A stretch of 28,300 nt of DNA from Thermoplasmata archaeon (GCA_020343715.1 CP070808.1:1060549-1088848), one strand, 5' to 3'. Shown: positions 6,442 through 14,547, counted from the first letter of the stretch. Numbers and translations: made by a program. The notes: a model not told the origin generated them from the sequence alone.

Positions 6442-6621
6442 ATGAAGCTGAACGTCAAGAGCTCCTCGGGGCCAGAGCGGAAGAAACGCAAGACCCAGTG
6501 CCCCGAGTGTGGCTCGTCATCCATCGAGTGGAAGATGACCCTGGAGGGGCTTCGCCACGGTTACGTCTGCCGTGACTGCGGCTACACGGGCGAGGTCGTC
6601 CTCGAGACCGAGGCTCCCTGA
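6442..6621 (+). CDS. Small zinc-ribbon protein B
   Basis: A 59-aa protein with a basic start (SSSGPERKKRKTQ) followed by a zinc ribbon with knuckles CPEC and CRDC and a closing strand (GYTGEVVLETEAP). The open frame begins at 6379, but the ATG at 6442 follows GGTGGAGGAG and lies 1 nt after the stop of the preceding paralogue. Residues before it are out-of-frame translation of that gene. The clear similarity to the neighbour (KTQCPECGSSS, compare TTLVCPHCRGTN) indicates a local duplication. Function unknown. The zinc ribbons in the cytoplasmic part of the PKD protein at the head of the cluster have a similar CxxC layout. Confidence 0.8.
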   Translation: MKLNVKSSSGPERKKRKTQCPECGSSSIEWKMTLEGLRHGYVCRDCGYTGEVVLETEAP

Positions 6622-6628
6622 CCCAACC

Positions 6629-6638
6629 CTTTTCTATC
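6629..6638 (+). promoter_or_regulatory. TATA-like box before the large Ig-like protein
   Basis: CTTTTCTATC lies 34-43 nt upstream of the GTG at 6672 in a 50-nt gap. Transcription would start near 6660, just before or within the GAGGCGGTGAGA ribosome-site region. It may be an internal promoter of the cluster. Confidence 0.3.
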
Positions 6639-6671
6639 CCATCACCAATCACCCCGAGGCGGTGAGACCGG

Positions 6672-9305
6672 GTGTTGCTCAACCTCTTCCAGGTCAGACT
6701 TAGGGCCTCCGACGCCCCCGAGGGCCACGTGGCCGAAGGCAAGGTGAGGGCCGAGCCAGAGGAGGTCCACCCAGGAGAGGACACCCAGGTCGTCGTGGAC
6801 CTGGCATTCCCGGAGGGAGGACGCCCGGGGGCGATCGCCGTGAAGGTATCGCCCCCCGAGGACTTCGCCACGGGGGACCCGGTGGTGGAGATCCGCGACG
6901 ACGGGGCGACGATCACTATACCCACCTCCACCCACGAGGAGGTGGAGCTGGGCACGTACTACCTCCAGGTCGTCTACTCCGACCCCGACAGGGAGCACTT
7001 CGAGGAGGAGGCCCCCCTGGAGGTCAAGCGCCACTGGGTCCGCATCGGCGATGTCACGGTCTCCCCGGTGCGGGCCACCCCCGGCGACCCGGTGGACGTG
7101 AGGGTCTCCATGGGCTTCGAGGGCACGGCAAGGGTCCGTGGCCACGTCAGGGGACGTCTGGTCCCCGACGACTGGGACGGCGAGGACGACAGCGCCGTGA
7201 AGCTGCCCAGGGAGAGGTCCTCGGTCAGTGACACCAAGGAGCAGGTATGGCACGTGCGACTACCCCGGAACGTGCCCCACGGGGTGTACCACGCCGACGT
7301 CGAGTTCTCCTCGGGGGAGGGCACCGCGAGGCGGAGGGCCCGTGGCGTCCTCCAGCTGGTCCCGGAGAGGGGGATAGAGGCGCGGGAGCCTGTCATGGAG
7401 CCTCAGCTCCTGGCACCCGGGGACGCCCTCACCCTTCAGTCGAGGGTTGTCAACACGGGCCGCGAGCCCCTGGAGGCCAGGGTGGGGGGCCAATTGGACC
7501 CGGAGGCGGGGGGCGCCTCGGTACCCATGGAGGAGCGGACGGAGACACTGGACCCGGGCGAGGCCAAGGACGTCTCATGGTCGATGAGCGCCCCCGACAG
7601 GGCCGGCAGGTGGCTGGTGAGGGTGAGGGCCAGGGCGGACAAGGCCGAGGGTTCCGACCCGCCCCACGCCGTCCTGGACGTCCGACCGCCCAACATGGTC
7701 CACGTGGTCGGCGCGGTACCATCAAGGCCTTGGGCCTCCCCCGGGGAGCGCGTGGGGGTTACCCTGCGGATACAGGACTCGGGCTCCAGGCCCGGCTGCG
7801 AGGCCTCGGTGGAGGTGTCCCTCGAGGGCGAGGCGGGGGAGACGAGCACCTCGACCTGGCAGGGGACCATCGGACCGGAGGTTAGCGAGGCCACGTTGAC
7901 GGTCGACGTGCCCTCCCCCCCGGACGCGGCCATGGACGGCACCGCCGAGGAGGACAGCGGGTCCAACCGGTTCGCCCTCGTCGTCAGGGAGGTGGGCGGA
8001 GGCGACCTGCTCAGGGTCCCTAGCGCCGTGGCCGTGCGCAAGCGGGTGCGCATCGTGCCACGGGTGGTGAAGGCGTCACCAGACCCGACCCGGTTGGGGG
8101 ACGCCCTGCTCCCCGGGGAGAGGGTCGTGAAGACCCTGGACGCCGACGACCTGACCGTCCTCGAGCTGTCCAGCGGCTGCCGGATGTACGCCCGGGGCGA
8201 CCGGGTGGCGGGCGTCGAGGCCGACGTCCCCATGGACTCGGACTTCTGGGACGAGGCGCTGGACGCCGACCTTCGGCTATACACCGACATCAAGTCGGGC
8301 CTGGAGATGGGGGCGAAGGCCACCTCGGCGGAGGGCATGGCCGTCCGGGCCATAGCGGACAGGCTGGGCTCGGGGAAGGCATCGGCCACTGGCCTCGTGA
8401 AGGACACCAGGGAGCTGGCAAAGACCTTCGACCCAGACCGGAGGTCACGGGGGGTGAGTCCCAGGAGCGGACCGCTGGCCCCCCTCGCATCATGGCTGGC
8501 CGATCCCGACGCGACCCCCGAGGGGGGCCGGGAGATCGTCATGAACCTCCGGTCTACCCTGGACACCTCGATGCCCTCCGTCGAGCCGGCAGAGGCGTCC
8601 GGGATCGCAGCGGCGGCCGCCGTGGCTGCAGCGGACCACCTGGACCGGCTCGCCGAGCTGCTCACCCGGGCCTGGGAGCAGGACCGCCTCGACGCGAAGG
8701 GGCTACGGGGCGCGACCGCCCTGGTTGCCGCGGCGGGCGTGGCGCTGACGGAGATGCACAGGCACCGGGAGGTCGGGGACCCATGGGAAACCCAGGCACA
8801 GGCCAGCGAGGTGGAGAAGGTGAACCTCCATGCCCTGTCGGCCCAGCTGGCCTCCCTGCTCGAGCTGGAGGTCCGGCACAGGGTCCGGAAGGCGGCAGCC
8901 GTCGCCAACACCCGACAGAGGGCGGCCCACGCCGCCGTCGCCAGGGACCTGGAGGTGGAGGTCGTCGAGCACACGGGCCACTCCGGGGACGCCACCAACA
9001 TCCATGTGAACCTCAGGAACGGGTCCTCGGTGGACCTGGACCTAAGGCTGAACGTCGCCCTACCCTCGGGAGCCTGGGCGGTGCTGGAGCCCCAGGGCAG
9101 GGGGAACAAGCTGGTCTCGGTAGGACCCGTGGGCGTCCCGGCCAGGACCGAGCACTCCATGGACCTGGTGGTGTACGTGCCGACCACTGTGAAGCTGGAT
9201 TCGTACATGCTCCCCCTGGAGGTCGTCCCCCAACCCAGGGAAGTGCTGCCCGAGCAGGGAGGTGGTGGCAAGTGCGCCCTACCAAGGGGCAGTCCCCGGA
9301 GGTGA
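6672..9305 (+). CDS. Large protein with repeated Ig-like (CARDB-type) beta-sandwich regions and a helical middle, no signal peptide
   Basis: An 877-aa protein starting at a GTG preceded by GAGGCGGTGAGA. Residues 1 to about 430 look like four beta-sandwich repeats of the CARDB/Ig type. Typical phrases are EEVHPGEDTQVVVDL, RATPGDPVDVRVSM, QLLAPGDALTLQSRVVNTG and PWASPGERVGVTLRIQDSG, each a P/G turn opening a strand. About residues 480-770 are mostly helical and alanine-rich. A last beta-sandwich (about 770-865: IHVNLRNGSSVDLDLRLNV) follows. No signal peptide, transmembrane helix or sorting tail is visible, which is unusual for this type of repeat. The gene ends 34 nt inside the next gene, which starts in another frame. 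No enzyme motif found. Probably a structural or assembly protein (inference). Confidence 0.75.
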   Translation: MLLNLFQVRLRASDAPEGHVAEGKVRAEPEEVHPGEDTQVVVDLAFPEGGRPGAIAVKVSPPEDFATGDPVVEIRDDGATITIPTSTHEEVELGTYYLQVVYSDPDREHFEEEAPLEVKRHWVRIGDVTVSPVRATPGDPVDVRVSMGFEGTARVRGHVRGRLVPDDWDGEDDSAVKLPRERSSVSDTKEQVWHVRLPRNVPHGVYHADVEFSSGEGTARRRARGVLQLVPERGIEAREPVMEPQLLAPGDALTLQSRVVNTGREPLEARVGGQLDPEAGGASVPMEERTETLDPGEAKDVSWSMSAPDRAGRWLVRVRARADKAEGSDPPHAVLDVRPPNMVHVVGAVPSRPWASPGERVGVTLRIQDSGSRPGCEASVEVSLEGEAGETSTSTWQGTIGPEVSEATLTVDVPSPPDAAMDGTAEEDSGSNRFALVVREVGGGDLLRVPSAVAVRKRVRIVPRVVKASPDPTRLGDALLPGERVVKTLDADDLTVLELSSGCRMYARGDRVAGVEADVPMDSDFWDEALDADLRLYTDIKSGLEMGAKATSAEGMAVRAIADRLGSGKASATGLVKDTRELAKTFDPDRRSRGVSPRSGPLAPLASWLADPDATPEGGREIVMNLRSTLDTSMPSVEPAEASGIAAAAAVAAADHLDRLAELLTRAWEQDRLDAKGLRGATALVAAAGVALTEMHRHREVGDPWETQAQASEVEKVNLHALSAQLASLLELEVRHRVRKAAAVANTRQRAAHAAVARDLEVEVVEHTGHSGDATNIHVNLRNGSSVDLDLRLNVALPSGAWAVLEPQGRGNKLVSVGPVGVPARTEHSMDLVVYVPTTVKLDSYMLPLEVVPQPREVLPEQGGGGKCALPRGSPRR

Positions 9306-10453
9306 GGTTGGCAGCCCTCCTCCAGGCGACGGACCTGGCCCGGGAGGGTCGTCCGATGCCGGATGGGGCCCCTCCCAGGAGCAGGCTGGCCAAGCTGTCC
9401 AACAAGGGGTGGATGATCCTCTCCAAGGCCGCTAAGGAGCTGGGGGTCGAGGCCTCGACTTTGGAGAGGGCTGCCAAGGGATGTGCGGTCATCCAGGTGG
9501 CCCCCGCGGAGCCTCCCCGCCTGCTGGGTATCTTCAAGCGCAAGCCCGAGCCCGCGGCCCGCTGGACGCCCGGTGGGGAGCTGGAGGCCAAGTTCCACGA
9601 CGACCCCGTCGCCATGGCCGAGTGCGCCAAGGGCCACCAGGTCCTGGCGGCCCGTGTTGCGCCGATCGCCGCCAAGGTGCGTAGTCGGTCGGTCCCGGGA
9701 AAGCTGCGTAGACCTCCCAAGAGCCAGAGGTACGTGCCCCCCACGCCCACCAGGGAGGCCCTCCTGATGAGGGTGGACCGCTCCCTGGTGGCCCGTTACG
9801 CCCAGGAGGAGGCGGGGGAGGAGCGCAGGCGCAGGCCCCCCAGGTCGCCCCTGAGGTTCTCCGACGGCTACCCTGCGAAGGACCTGTCCTCGGCCATCAG
9901 GCTCCTGGTCACCGCGGACGCCGGCGAGGTGGCGGACAGGATGAGGAACGGCACCCTGGCCGAGTGGTTCAGGGATGAGGCTGGCGAGACGGACCTGGCC
10001 GCCGTCGTCGACGCCGCCACCCACACGGCCCGGGAGAGGCGGGCCAGCGACGAGGAGACGAGGGCGCTCCTCCTCAGGTACATCCGTAGGACTCCCATCG
10101 GCTCCGACCTGGAGAGGGGCCTCATCGAGCCCATGGCGGAGGCTCTCCGCTCCCGGGACGGTGCCCTGGTGGCCTCCACCGCCCAGGCGTTGCTGCTCCT
10201 GGATTCGGACCTGGCGGCGTCGGAGCTGTCCTCGGCGCTGTTCGAGACCGAGGTGGCCGGGAGGCCCGCGGTCCTGGAGGCCCTCGGAGAGACGGGGTCC
10301 CCCCGGGCGGTGGCAGCCCTCGAGAGGCTGGCCCAGGCCGCCACACTGGAGGAGGACAGGGAGGGTGCCCTGGCCGCGCTTAGGAAGCTGGCATCGGAGG
10401 GCACCTCCCAGGACGTGGCCTCGGCCGCGCTCGAGAGGCTTGGTCAGGACTGA
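9272..10453 (+). CDS. HEAT-like helical-repeat protein
   Basis: A 393-aa protein starting at GTG 9272, which follows GGGAGGTGGTGG with good spacing. The longer open frame back to 8492 is a shadow of the preceding gene. The N-terminal third has a helix-turn-helix-like stretch (NKGWMILSKAAKELGVEASTL). The middle is basic and proline-rich (GKLRRPPKSQ). From about residue 255 the sequence is regular amphipathic helices resembling HEAT/armadillo repeats (LVASTAQALLLLDSDLAAS, LEALGETGSPRAVAALERL, ALAALRKLASEG). HEAT repeats mediate protein-protein contacts; no catalytic motif is seen. It overlaps the Ig-like gene by 34 nt, implying translational coupling, and is the last gene of the seven-gene cluster. 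Function unknown. Confidence 0.75.
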   Translation: MRPTKGQSPEVRLAALLQATDLAREGRPMPDGAPPRSRLAKLSNKGWMILSKAAKELGVEASTLERAAKGCAVIQVAPAEPPRLLGIFKRKPEPAARWTPGGELEAKFHDDPVAMAECAKGHQVLAARVAPIAAKVRSRSVPGKLRRPPKSQRYVPPTPTREALLMRVDRSLVARYAQEEAGEERRRRPPRSPLRFSDGYPAKDLSSAIRLLVTADAGEVADRMRNGTLAEWFRDEAGETDLAAVVDAATHTARERRASDEETRALLLRYIRRTPIGSDLERGLIEPMAEALRSRDGALVASTAQALLLLDSDLAASELSSALFETEVAGRPAVLEALGETGSPRAVAALERLAQAATLEEDREGALAALRKLASEGTSQDVASAALERLGQD

Positions 10454-10470
10454 GGTCCCAGGACGGTCCT
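10446..10470. terminator. Inverted repeats at a convergent junction
   Basis: Two adjacent small hairpins, GGAC-tgag-GTCC (10447-10458) and AGGAC-g-GTCCT (10460-10470), or alternatively one larger stem AGGAC (10446-10450) with GTCCT (10466-10470). They fill the 15-nt gap between the convergent HEAT-like and nuoI genes. No T-run is present. Confidence 0.3.
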
Positions 10471-10948
10471 ACCTATCATCCCTCCGCCTGCGCAGGGTCC
10501 CCTCCCGGGCATCAAGGAGGGTCGCCGGGTCAACGGGCGCTCCGTCCCCGCCGGTGACGGCCATTCGGTAGATCCTCGAGGGCGACAGGTCCAAGGCCCT
10601 CTCTCCGGCCGGCCGTTCGTCCATCAATAGGTCGTGCTGGGAGTAGGCAGCCAGGTCACGGGCGCCCGTCAATGCCACCGCCTCCTCGCCGCACGCGACG
10701 ACGCACCTCCCGCAGCGTACGCACGCGCCCCCGTCGACGACGGGAAGGAGCCAGGTCTCCTCAAGGATTATACAGTCCGCAGGACAGGTGATCACGCAGT
10801 CCCCGCATGCGGTGCAGGAGTCCACGTCGAACTCGGGCACACCCCTGTCCGGTCCCTCGCTTCCCAGGGACTCGCGGGGCCAGTCAACGGTGGCCAGGGG
10901 CCGGGAGAGGCCCATGGAGATCAGTCTCAGGGCCGGTGGCCAGCTCAT
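10469..10948 (-). CDS. nuoI: Complex I-like subunit I, two [4Fe-4S] ferredoxin protein
   Basis: A 159-aa iron-sulfur subunit that passes electrons toward the NuoB cluster in complex I-like enzymes. Two full ferredoxin motifs are visible, C45-x2-C48-x2-C51-x3-C55 (CTACGDCVITC, then P) and C76-x2-C79-x2-C82-x3-C86 (CVRCGRCVVAC). The N-terminal helix (SWPPALRLISMGLSRPL) matches the membrane-proximal helix of NuoI/EchF/MbhN proteins. The ATG at 10948 makes an ATGA overlap with the nuoH stop; the longer frame to 11008 is out-of-frame nuoH. The C-terminal tail of about 60 residues has a Nuo-typical ARDL.AYS segment. It is the last gene of this nuo cluster. Confidence 0.88.
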   Translation of the reverse strand: MSWPPALRLISMGLSRPLATVDWPRESLGSEGPDRGVPEFDVDSCTACGDCVITCPADCIILEETWLLPVVDGGACVRCGRCVVACGEEAVALTGARDLAAYSQHDLLMDERPAGERALDLSPSRIYRMAVTGGDGAPVDPATLLDAREGTLRRRRDDR

Positions 10949-11973
10949 GCCATCACCTCCATGATGGCCGCGATCAGCACCAGGTTGACGGTGGCCAAGG
11001 GCAGCCAATGGGTCCTCAGGGACCGGGCCCGGTCGGCGGGCCTACCGATGGGCAGCGCACCTGCCACCGAGGAGGTGAACGAGACCAGGACGAAGGCCTT
11101 GACCAGCGTCCAGTGGGCCCCATCGACGACGGGGCCCAGCCATCCACCCAGGAACAGGACAGTGCCCAGGACCGCCAGGGCGAAGTACCGGGCGGACACC
11201 GCGTACAGGCCCACGGCCTTGTGGGTGCCGGGCCATGCCTCGGGTGACGTGCCCGTCCGCCTCACCCGCGCCAATCTGTCCGACTCCCAGGTCATCACGA
11301 CCAGTATCAGTAGGACGCCCAGGGGGGAGAGCAGAATGCCCCAACCCGAGTCCTCCTGGAGCGCCACCAGCTCCGAGGAGCTGGCCGTTCCCCCCACCAC
11401 CATCATCGAGCCCGCGGCAAGCATCAGGACGACACCGATCCCCACCGCCTCCGCCAGCTCCGCGTGGCGTCTGCCCACCGGCGCCGTGGCGGCCATGGGC
11501 AAGGGGGCAAGGGCGAGGAGGGCCACGACGGCCACCAGTCCCCAATCGGGGTCCGCCAGGCGGGCCCACGGGCCCAGGGGTAGCAGGGCAAGGGCGGCCA
11601 GGGCCAGGGTCGCCGATATCCCTGCGGGCACGGCAGAGGGCATTCCCTCCCTCCTCCTCAGCACGAGCTTCAACCAGTCAGCCATGCCCTGCAGGAGGCC
11701 GAAGGAGCCTACCAGGCGGGGGCCGGCCCTGCCCTGGACACGGGCGCGGACCCTCCGGTCCATCCATGCCACGGCCCCGCCGGTCAGGGCGGTCCACGCC
11801 AGGAGGACGACAGCCGCCAGCTCGGCCGCCATGTAGAGGTCCCACTCCGTCGCGAGCCACGTGACGAACCGGTGGAGGTACCCGCCGTCCAGACCCATGT
11901 GCTCCAGCACCGTCAGGGCGGCGTCCAGGAACCAGTGGACGATGGACAGGTACAGGTCGAAGAGGTCACTCAC
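10945..11973 (-). CDS. nuoH: Complex I-like subunit H, membrane anchor
   Basis: A 342-aa multi-span membrane protein that forms the membrane base and quinone-chamber floor in complex I-like enzymes. The hallmark cytoplasmic loop is present: MDRRVRARVQGRAGPRLVG followed by FGLLQGMADWLKLVLRRRE, matching the E/D-R-R-x-x-x-R-x-Q-x-R-x-G-P-N signature. It has about eight hydrophobic helices. The usual Asn of GPN is Arg here. The ATG at 11973 overlaps the nuoCD stop by 4 nt (ATGA), and its own stop overlaps the nuoI start the same way. NuoH homologues also occur in membrane hydrogenases, so subunit type alone does not define the enzyme; the nuoCD sequence argues against hydrogenase. Confidence 0.9.
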   Translation of the reverse strand: MSDLFDLYLSIVHWFLDAALTVLEHMGLDGGYLHRFVTWLATEWDLYMAAELAAVVLLAWTALTGGAVAWMDRRVRARVQGRAGPRLVGSFGLLQGMADWLKLVLRRREGMPSAVPAGISATLALAALALLPLGPWARLADPDWGLVAVVALLALAPLPMAATAPVGRRHAELAEAVGIGVVLMLAAGSMMVVGGTASSSELVALQEDSGWGILLSPLGVLLILVVMTWESDRLARVRRTGTSPEAWPGTHKAVGLYAVSARYFALAVLGTVLFLGGWLGPVVDGAHWTLVKAFVLVSFTSSVAGALPIGRPADRARSLRTHWLPLATVNLVLIAAIMEVMA

Positions 11974-13616
11974 CTGTCACACCCCCCCACGTTCAGCCCC
12001 AAGGAGACCACCGCCAGGGGCACGTCCTCCACCAGGCAGCCAAGGACCAGGTCGGCCATGGCGCCCGCGTGGGCCGTGTCGGGCCCCCGCAGCCGCACCC
12101 TCCTGGGCCTTTCGCCCCCGTCCGCGGCCACCATGCACAGGACCTCTCCCCCCGGAGCCTCGACGATGCCGAGCCCCCTGCCCTTGGGGACACTCTCGGG
12201 AACGAAGGACCGGGAACGGCCCCCTGGCATGTCGCGCGCCAGCTGGGCCAAGGTTCGGGCCGAGGAGGCCATCTCTAGTATCCGCAGCTCCGACCTGGCC
12301 TCGGCGTCACCCGTCTCGCGGGTCTGCACCGGTACCTCCCGGCCTGCATAGGTCCTGCACCTACCGTCCGACCTGGCGTCCCTGGCGACCCCGGCGGACC
12401 TGAGGACAGGTCCGGTGAGGCCCCAACCCGTCATGTCCTCCAGGTGGACGGGTGCCAGGCCCTTCAACCTGCCCAGGGGCTCCAGCGCCTCGGCCTCGTG
12501 GACGTACTCCCTCACGGCCCTCTGGACGACCCTCGCCACCTGGAGGAGGCGGCGGGACCATTCCTCCCGGGCGTCCTGGGCGACGCCGCCCACCACGATC
12601 GCGTCCTGGACCAGCCTCTGGCCCGTTACCGCCTGGGAGGCGTCCATGACCATCTCCCTGTCGGTCCACACCCTGGAGGCTGCGGTGGGGCAGTCCACCA
12701 TCTCGAGGGTGGCTGCATGGACCATCATGTGGTCAGCGATGCGCTCGAGCTCCATCAGGGCCACCCGCACGGCCCTGCCACGGGACGGAACCTCCACATG
12801 GCACAGCGCCTCCACCGCCTCGGCGTAGGCAACCTGCCAGTGCACCGAGGCCGTCACGGCCGTCCGGGCGACGACGGGCATTGCTCCCTCGAAGGTCGAT
12901 CCCTCCAGGAGGCCCTCCACCCCCCTGTGCAGGTGTCCCACGGACACCCTGGCCCCCGTAACCTTGCCCTCCTTCTCCCGCAGTACCAGACCGAGGCGGC
13001 CGCCCATGGCGGGGTACGGCAGGTCCTGGGGCACGAAACCCTCCACCTCCATCTCCTCGTCGCCTGGGGTGACGGTGGGGTCCTCGAGGCCCATCGTCCT
13101 TTGCCCGGCACCGTCCCGCCTCAGGGGATGGCCGACCCACCACCGGGGGAGGAGCAGTCTCCTCAGGCCCGGGTGCCCGTCGAAGGCGACCCCGCTCATC
13201 TCCCAAGACTCCCTCTCCAGCCACTCGGCGGCCCGCCAGTGGGAGACAGACGAGGGTACCGAGGGGGCGATGATGTCGCCGTCCTCCTCCTCCGGGTACG
13301 GGGTCCAGACCTCCAGCGTCGGCCCCCCCGCCTGGGTGGACACGTGGTGCACCAGGGCGAGACCCTCCGCCAGGTCCGTGGAGTCCACCACCGTGATGGC
13401 CAGAAGCTCGTCGAGCCCGACCTTGTCCCTCAAGGACGTCAGGGCGTCCCCCAGGAGGTCCGGGGTGGTCTCCGCCTGGACCACGTGGTCGCCCGTTGGC
13501 TCCACCGACGTGAACAGGTCGACGGCCTTGTGGCGCACCTTGTCCGCCAGGTCACGGGCCCCGATGGCGACTGGGGTCACGTCCCGCTCATCGGCCAGAC
13601 CCTCCGCGTCGGTCAC
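11970..13616 (-). CDS. nuoCD: Complex I-like fused subunit C/D (30 kDa-49 kDa)
   Basis: A 548-aa fusion. Residues 1 to about 145 are NuoC-like, ending in FDGHPGLRRLLLPRWWVGHPLRRD. The rest is NuoD-like, with GHLHRGVEGLLEG followed by PVVARTAVTASVHWQVAYAEAVEAL, the long central helices and a C-terminus VSLGLNVGGCDR. NuoD descends from [NiFe]-hydrogenase large subunits. Both metal-binding CxxC pairs are missing here: the first region has no cysteine and the C-terminal DPCxxC position reads GLNVGGC. It is therefore not a hydrogenase and probably works with a quinone or similar acceptor. The start is the GTG at 13616, making a GTGA overlap with the nuoB stop; sequence upstream of it is out-of-frame nuoB. 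Confidence 0.9.
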   Translation of the reverse strand: MTDAEGLADERDVTPVAIGARDLADKVRHKAVDLFTSVEPTGDHVVQAETTPDLLGDALTSLRDKVGLDELLAITVVDSTDLAEGLALVHHVSTQAGGPTLEVWTPYPEEEDGDIIAPSVPSSVSHWRAAEWLERESWEMSGVAFDGHPGLRRLLLPRWWVGHPLRRDGAGQRTMGLEDPTVTPGDEEMEVEGFVPQDLPYPAMGGRLGLVLREKEGKVTGARVSVGHLHRGVEGLLEGSTFEGAMPVVARTAVTASVHWQVAYAEAVEALCHVEVPSRGRAVRVALMELERIADHMMVHAATLEMVDCPTAASRVWTDREMVMDASQAVTGQRLVQDAIVVGGVAQDAREEWSRRLLQVARVVQRAVREYVHEAEALEPLGRLKGLAPVHLEDMTGWGLTGPVLRSAGVARDARSDGRCRTYAGREVPVQTRETGDAEARSELRILEMASSARTLAQLARDMPGGRSRSFVPESVPKGRGLGIVEAPGGEVLCMVAADGGERPRRVRLRGPDTAHAGAMADLVLGCLVEDVPLAVVSLGLNVGGCDR

Positions 13617-14188
13617 AATATCGCCCCCTCGTCGGGAGGTACCTGGAAGTAGGGTCCCCCATCGGCGCGGACCTTCTCGGAGAGCTTGACGAGGCCCAGT
13701 AGCACGGCCTCCGGGGTGGGTGGGCAGCCCGGTACGTAGACGTCCACGGGCACCACCTGGTCCACCCCTCCCAGGACGGCGTAGCCGCTGTTGAAGACCC
13801 CGCCGCTGACGGCGCAGCTGCCCAGGGCGATGACCCACCTGGGCTCTGCCATCCGCGACACCAGGTCGGGCAGCTCCATCCTGGACGCCCGGGTCAGCGG
13901 ACCGTCGACCAGGAGGACGTCGCAGCCCTCGGGATGGTCCTGGAAGACGGAGCCCAGGCCCTCGGGGTCCCAACGGGGTCCCCGGACGGACAGGGTCTGG
14001 ACCGAGCAGCAACCCACGGCCGCCGTCGCCGGCCAGAGGGACCGGGCCTGGGACCAGGCCAGCGTCCCGCTGGACACCATGTCGGCCGGCCGGTCGAGAC
14101 GGAGGGTCCTCATGCCGCGCCTTCCCGCAGCATTGGTCCAATCGGCCAGCCTCCGGGCCCTGCCGAAGCGGGGGGAGCCTCCCGTCAC
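13613..14188 (-). CDS. nuoB: Complex I-like subunit B, N2 [4Fe-4S] cluster protein
   Basis: A 191-aa protein carrying the terminal N2 cluster. The four ligands are visible: C60-C61 (AAVGCCSVQ), C125 (GSCAVSGG) and C155 (VPGCPPTPEAV). The GTG at 14188 is chosen because it makes a GTGA overlap with the nuoA stop and has GGGGGTG just upstream; a TTG at 14206 would add six residues. The N-terminal 45 residues are basic and less conserved. It lies between nuoA and nuoCD, as in other nuo operons. Confidence 0.92.
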   Translation of the reverse strand: MTGGSPRFGRARRLADWTNAAGRRGMRTLRLDRPADMVSSGTLAWSQARSLWPATAAVGCCSVQTLSVRGPRWDPEGLGSVFQDHPEGCDVLLVDGPLTRASRMELPDLVSRMAEPRWVIALGSCAVSGGVFNSGYAVLGGVDQVVPVDVYVPGCPPTPEAVLLGLVKLSEKVRADGGPYFQVPPDEGAIL

Positions 14189-14547
14189 CGTCGCACCCCC
14201 AGCCAAGATGGAAGGGCGTAGCCTACCGACACGATCAGGGCGGCGAAGGCGAAGACCAGGGAGGCCCTCGGCAGTTCCTCCAATCCGGGCACGTCCGAGA
14301 GCAGGTCGGTGGCCAGCAACACAAGCAGGAGGGAGGTGACGACGACGGCCAGGACCGCGCCGACCGCGGCCCTTCCCGTGTGCCGCTCCACCAACCTCCT
14401 TCGGGGGACCGGGGGACCGGCCTCCCGGTGTACCCTCCTCTCAGGATGGCCTGTGGATGCCAGCCGCGTCGCCCAAGGGAGCAGCAGCGCCACTACCATG
14501 CCGACTATCAGGACCATGATGAGGACCGCCAGCCCCGTCTCGCCCAT
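14185..14547 (-). CDS. nuoA: Complex I-like subunit A
   Basis: A 120-aa membrane protein with three hydrophobic helices (LAVLIMVLIVGMVVALLLPWA, AVGAVLAVVVTSLLLVLLATD and LVFAFAALIVSVGYALPSW). Helices 1 and 2 are separated by a basic cytoplasmic loop. This is the NuoA plan and its usual place directly before nuoB, but the family's ECG-x-x-P loop motif is not recognisable, so the assignment rests largely on topology and position. The ATG at 14547 has GGAGG at 14550-14554. An ATG at 14592 would add 15 residues but lies upstream of the transcription start predicted from the TATA element at 14604-14611. First gene of the operon. Confidence 0.7.
   Translation of the reverse strand: MGETGLAVLIMVLIVGMVVALLLPWATRLASTGHPERRVHREAGPPVPRRRLVERHTGRAAVGAVLAVVVTSLLLVLLATDLLSDVPGLEELPRASLVFAFAALIVSVGYALPSWLGVRR

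Noticed and set aside
5629..6621. RiPP (modified peptide) gene cluster built around the PqqD-like protein
   Set aside because: No radical-SAM, YcaO, peptidase or exporter gene is present, and the small protein has two membrane helices without a leader/core layout.
7436..10024. 862-aa open frame on the minus strand
   Set aside because: It lies entirely antisense to the Ig-like and HEAT-like genes, is composed of low-complexity Ser/Arg/Gly/Pro stretches and has no recognisable domain. Long antisense frames are expected at this GC content.
12444..13652. 402-aa open frame antisense to nuoCD
   Set aside because: Shadow of nuoCD; the minus-strand product is unmistakable.
11970..14188. Membrane-bound [NiFe] hydrogenase
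   Set aside because: The large-subunit-like part lacks both CxxC metal-binding pairs.
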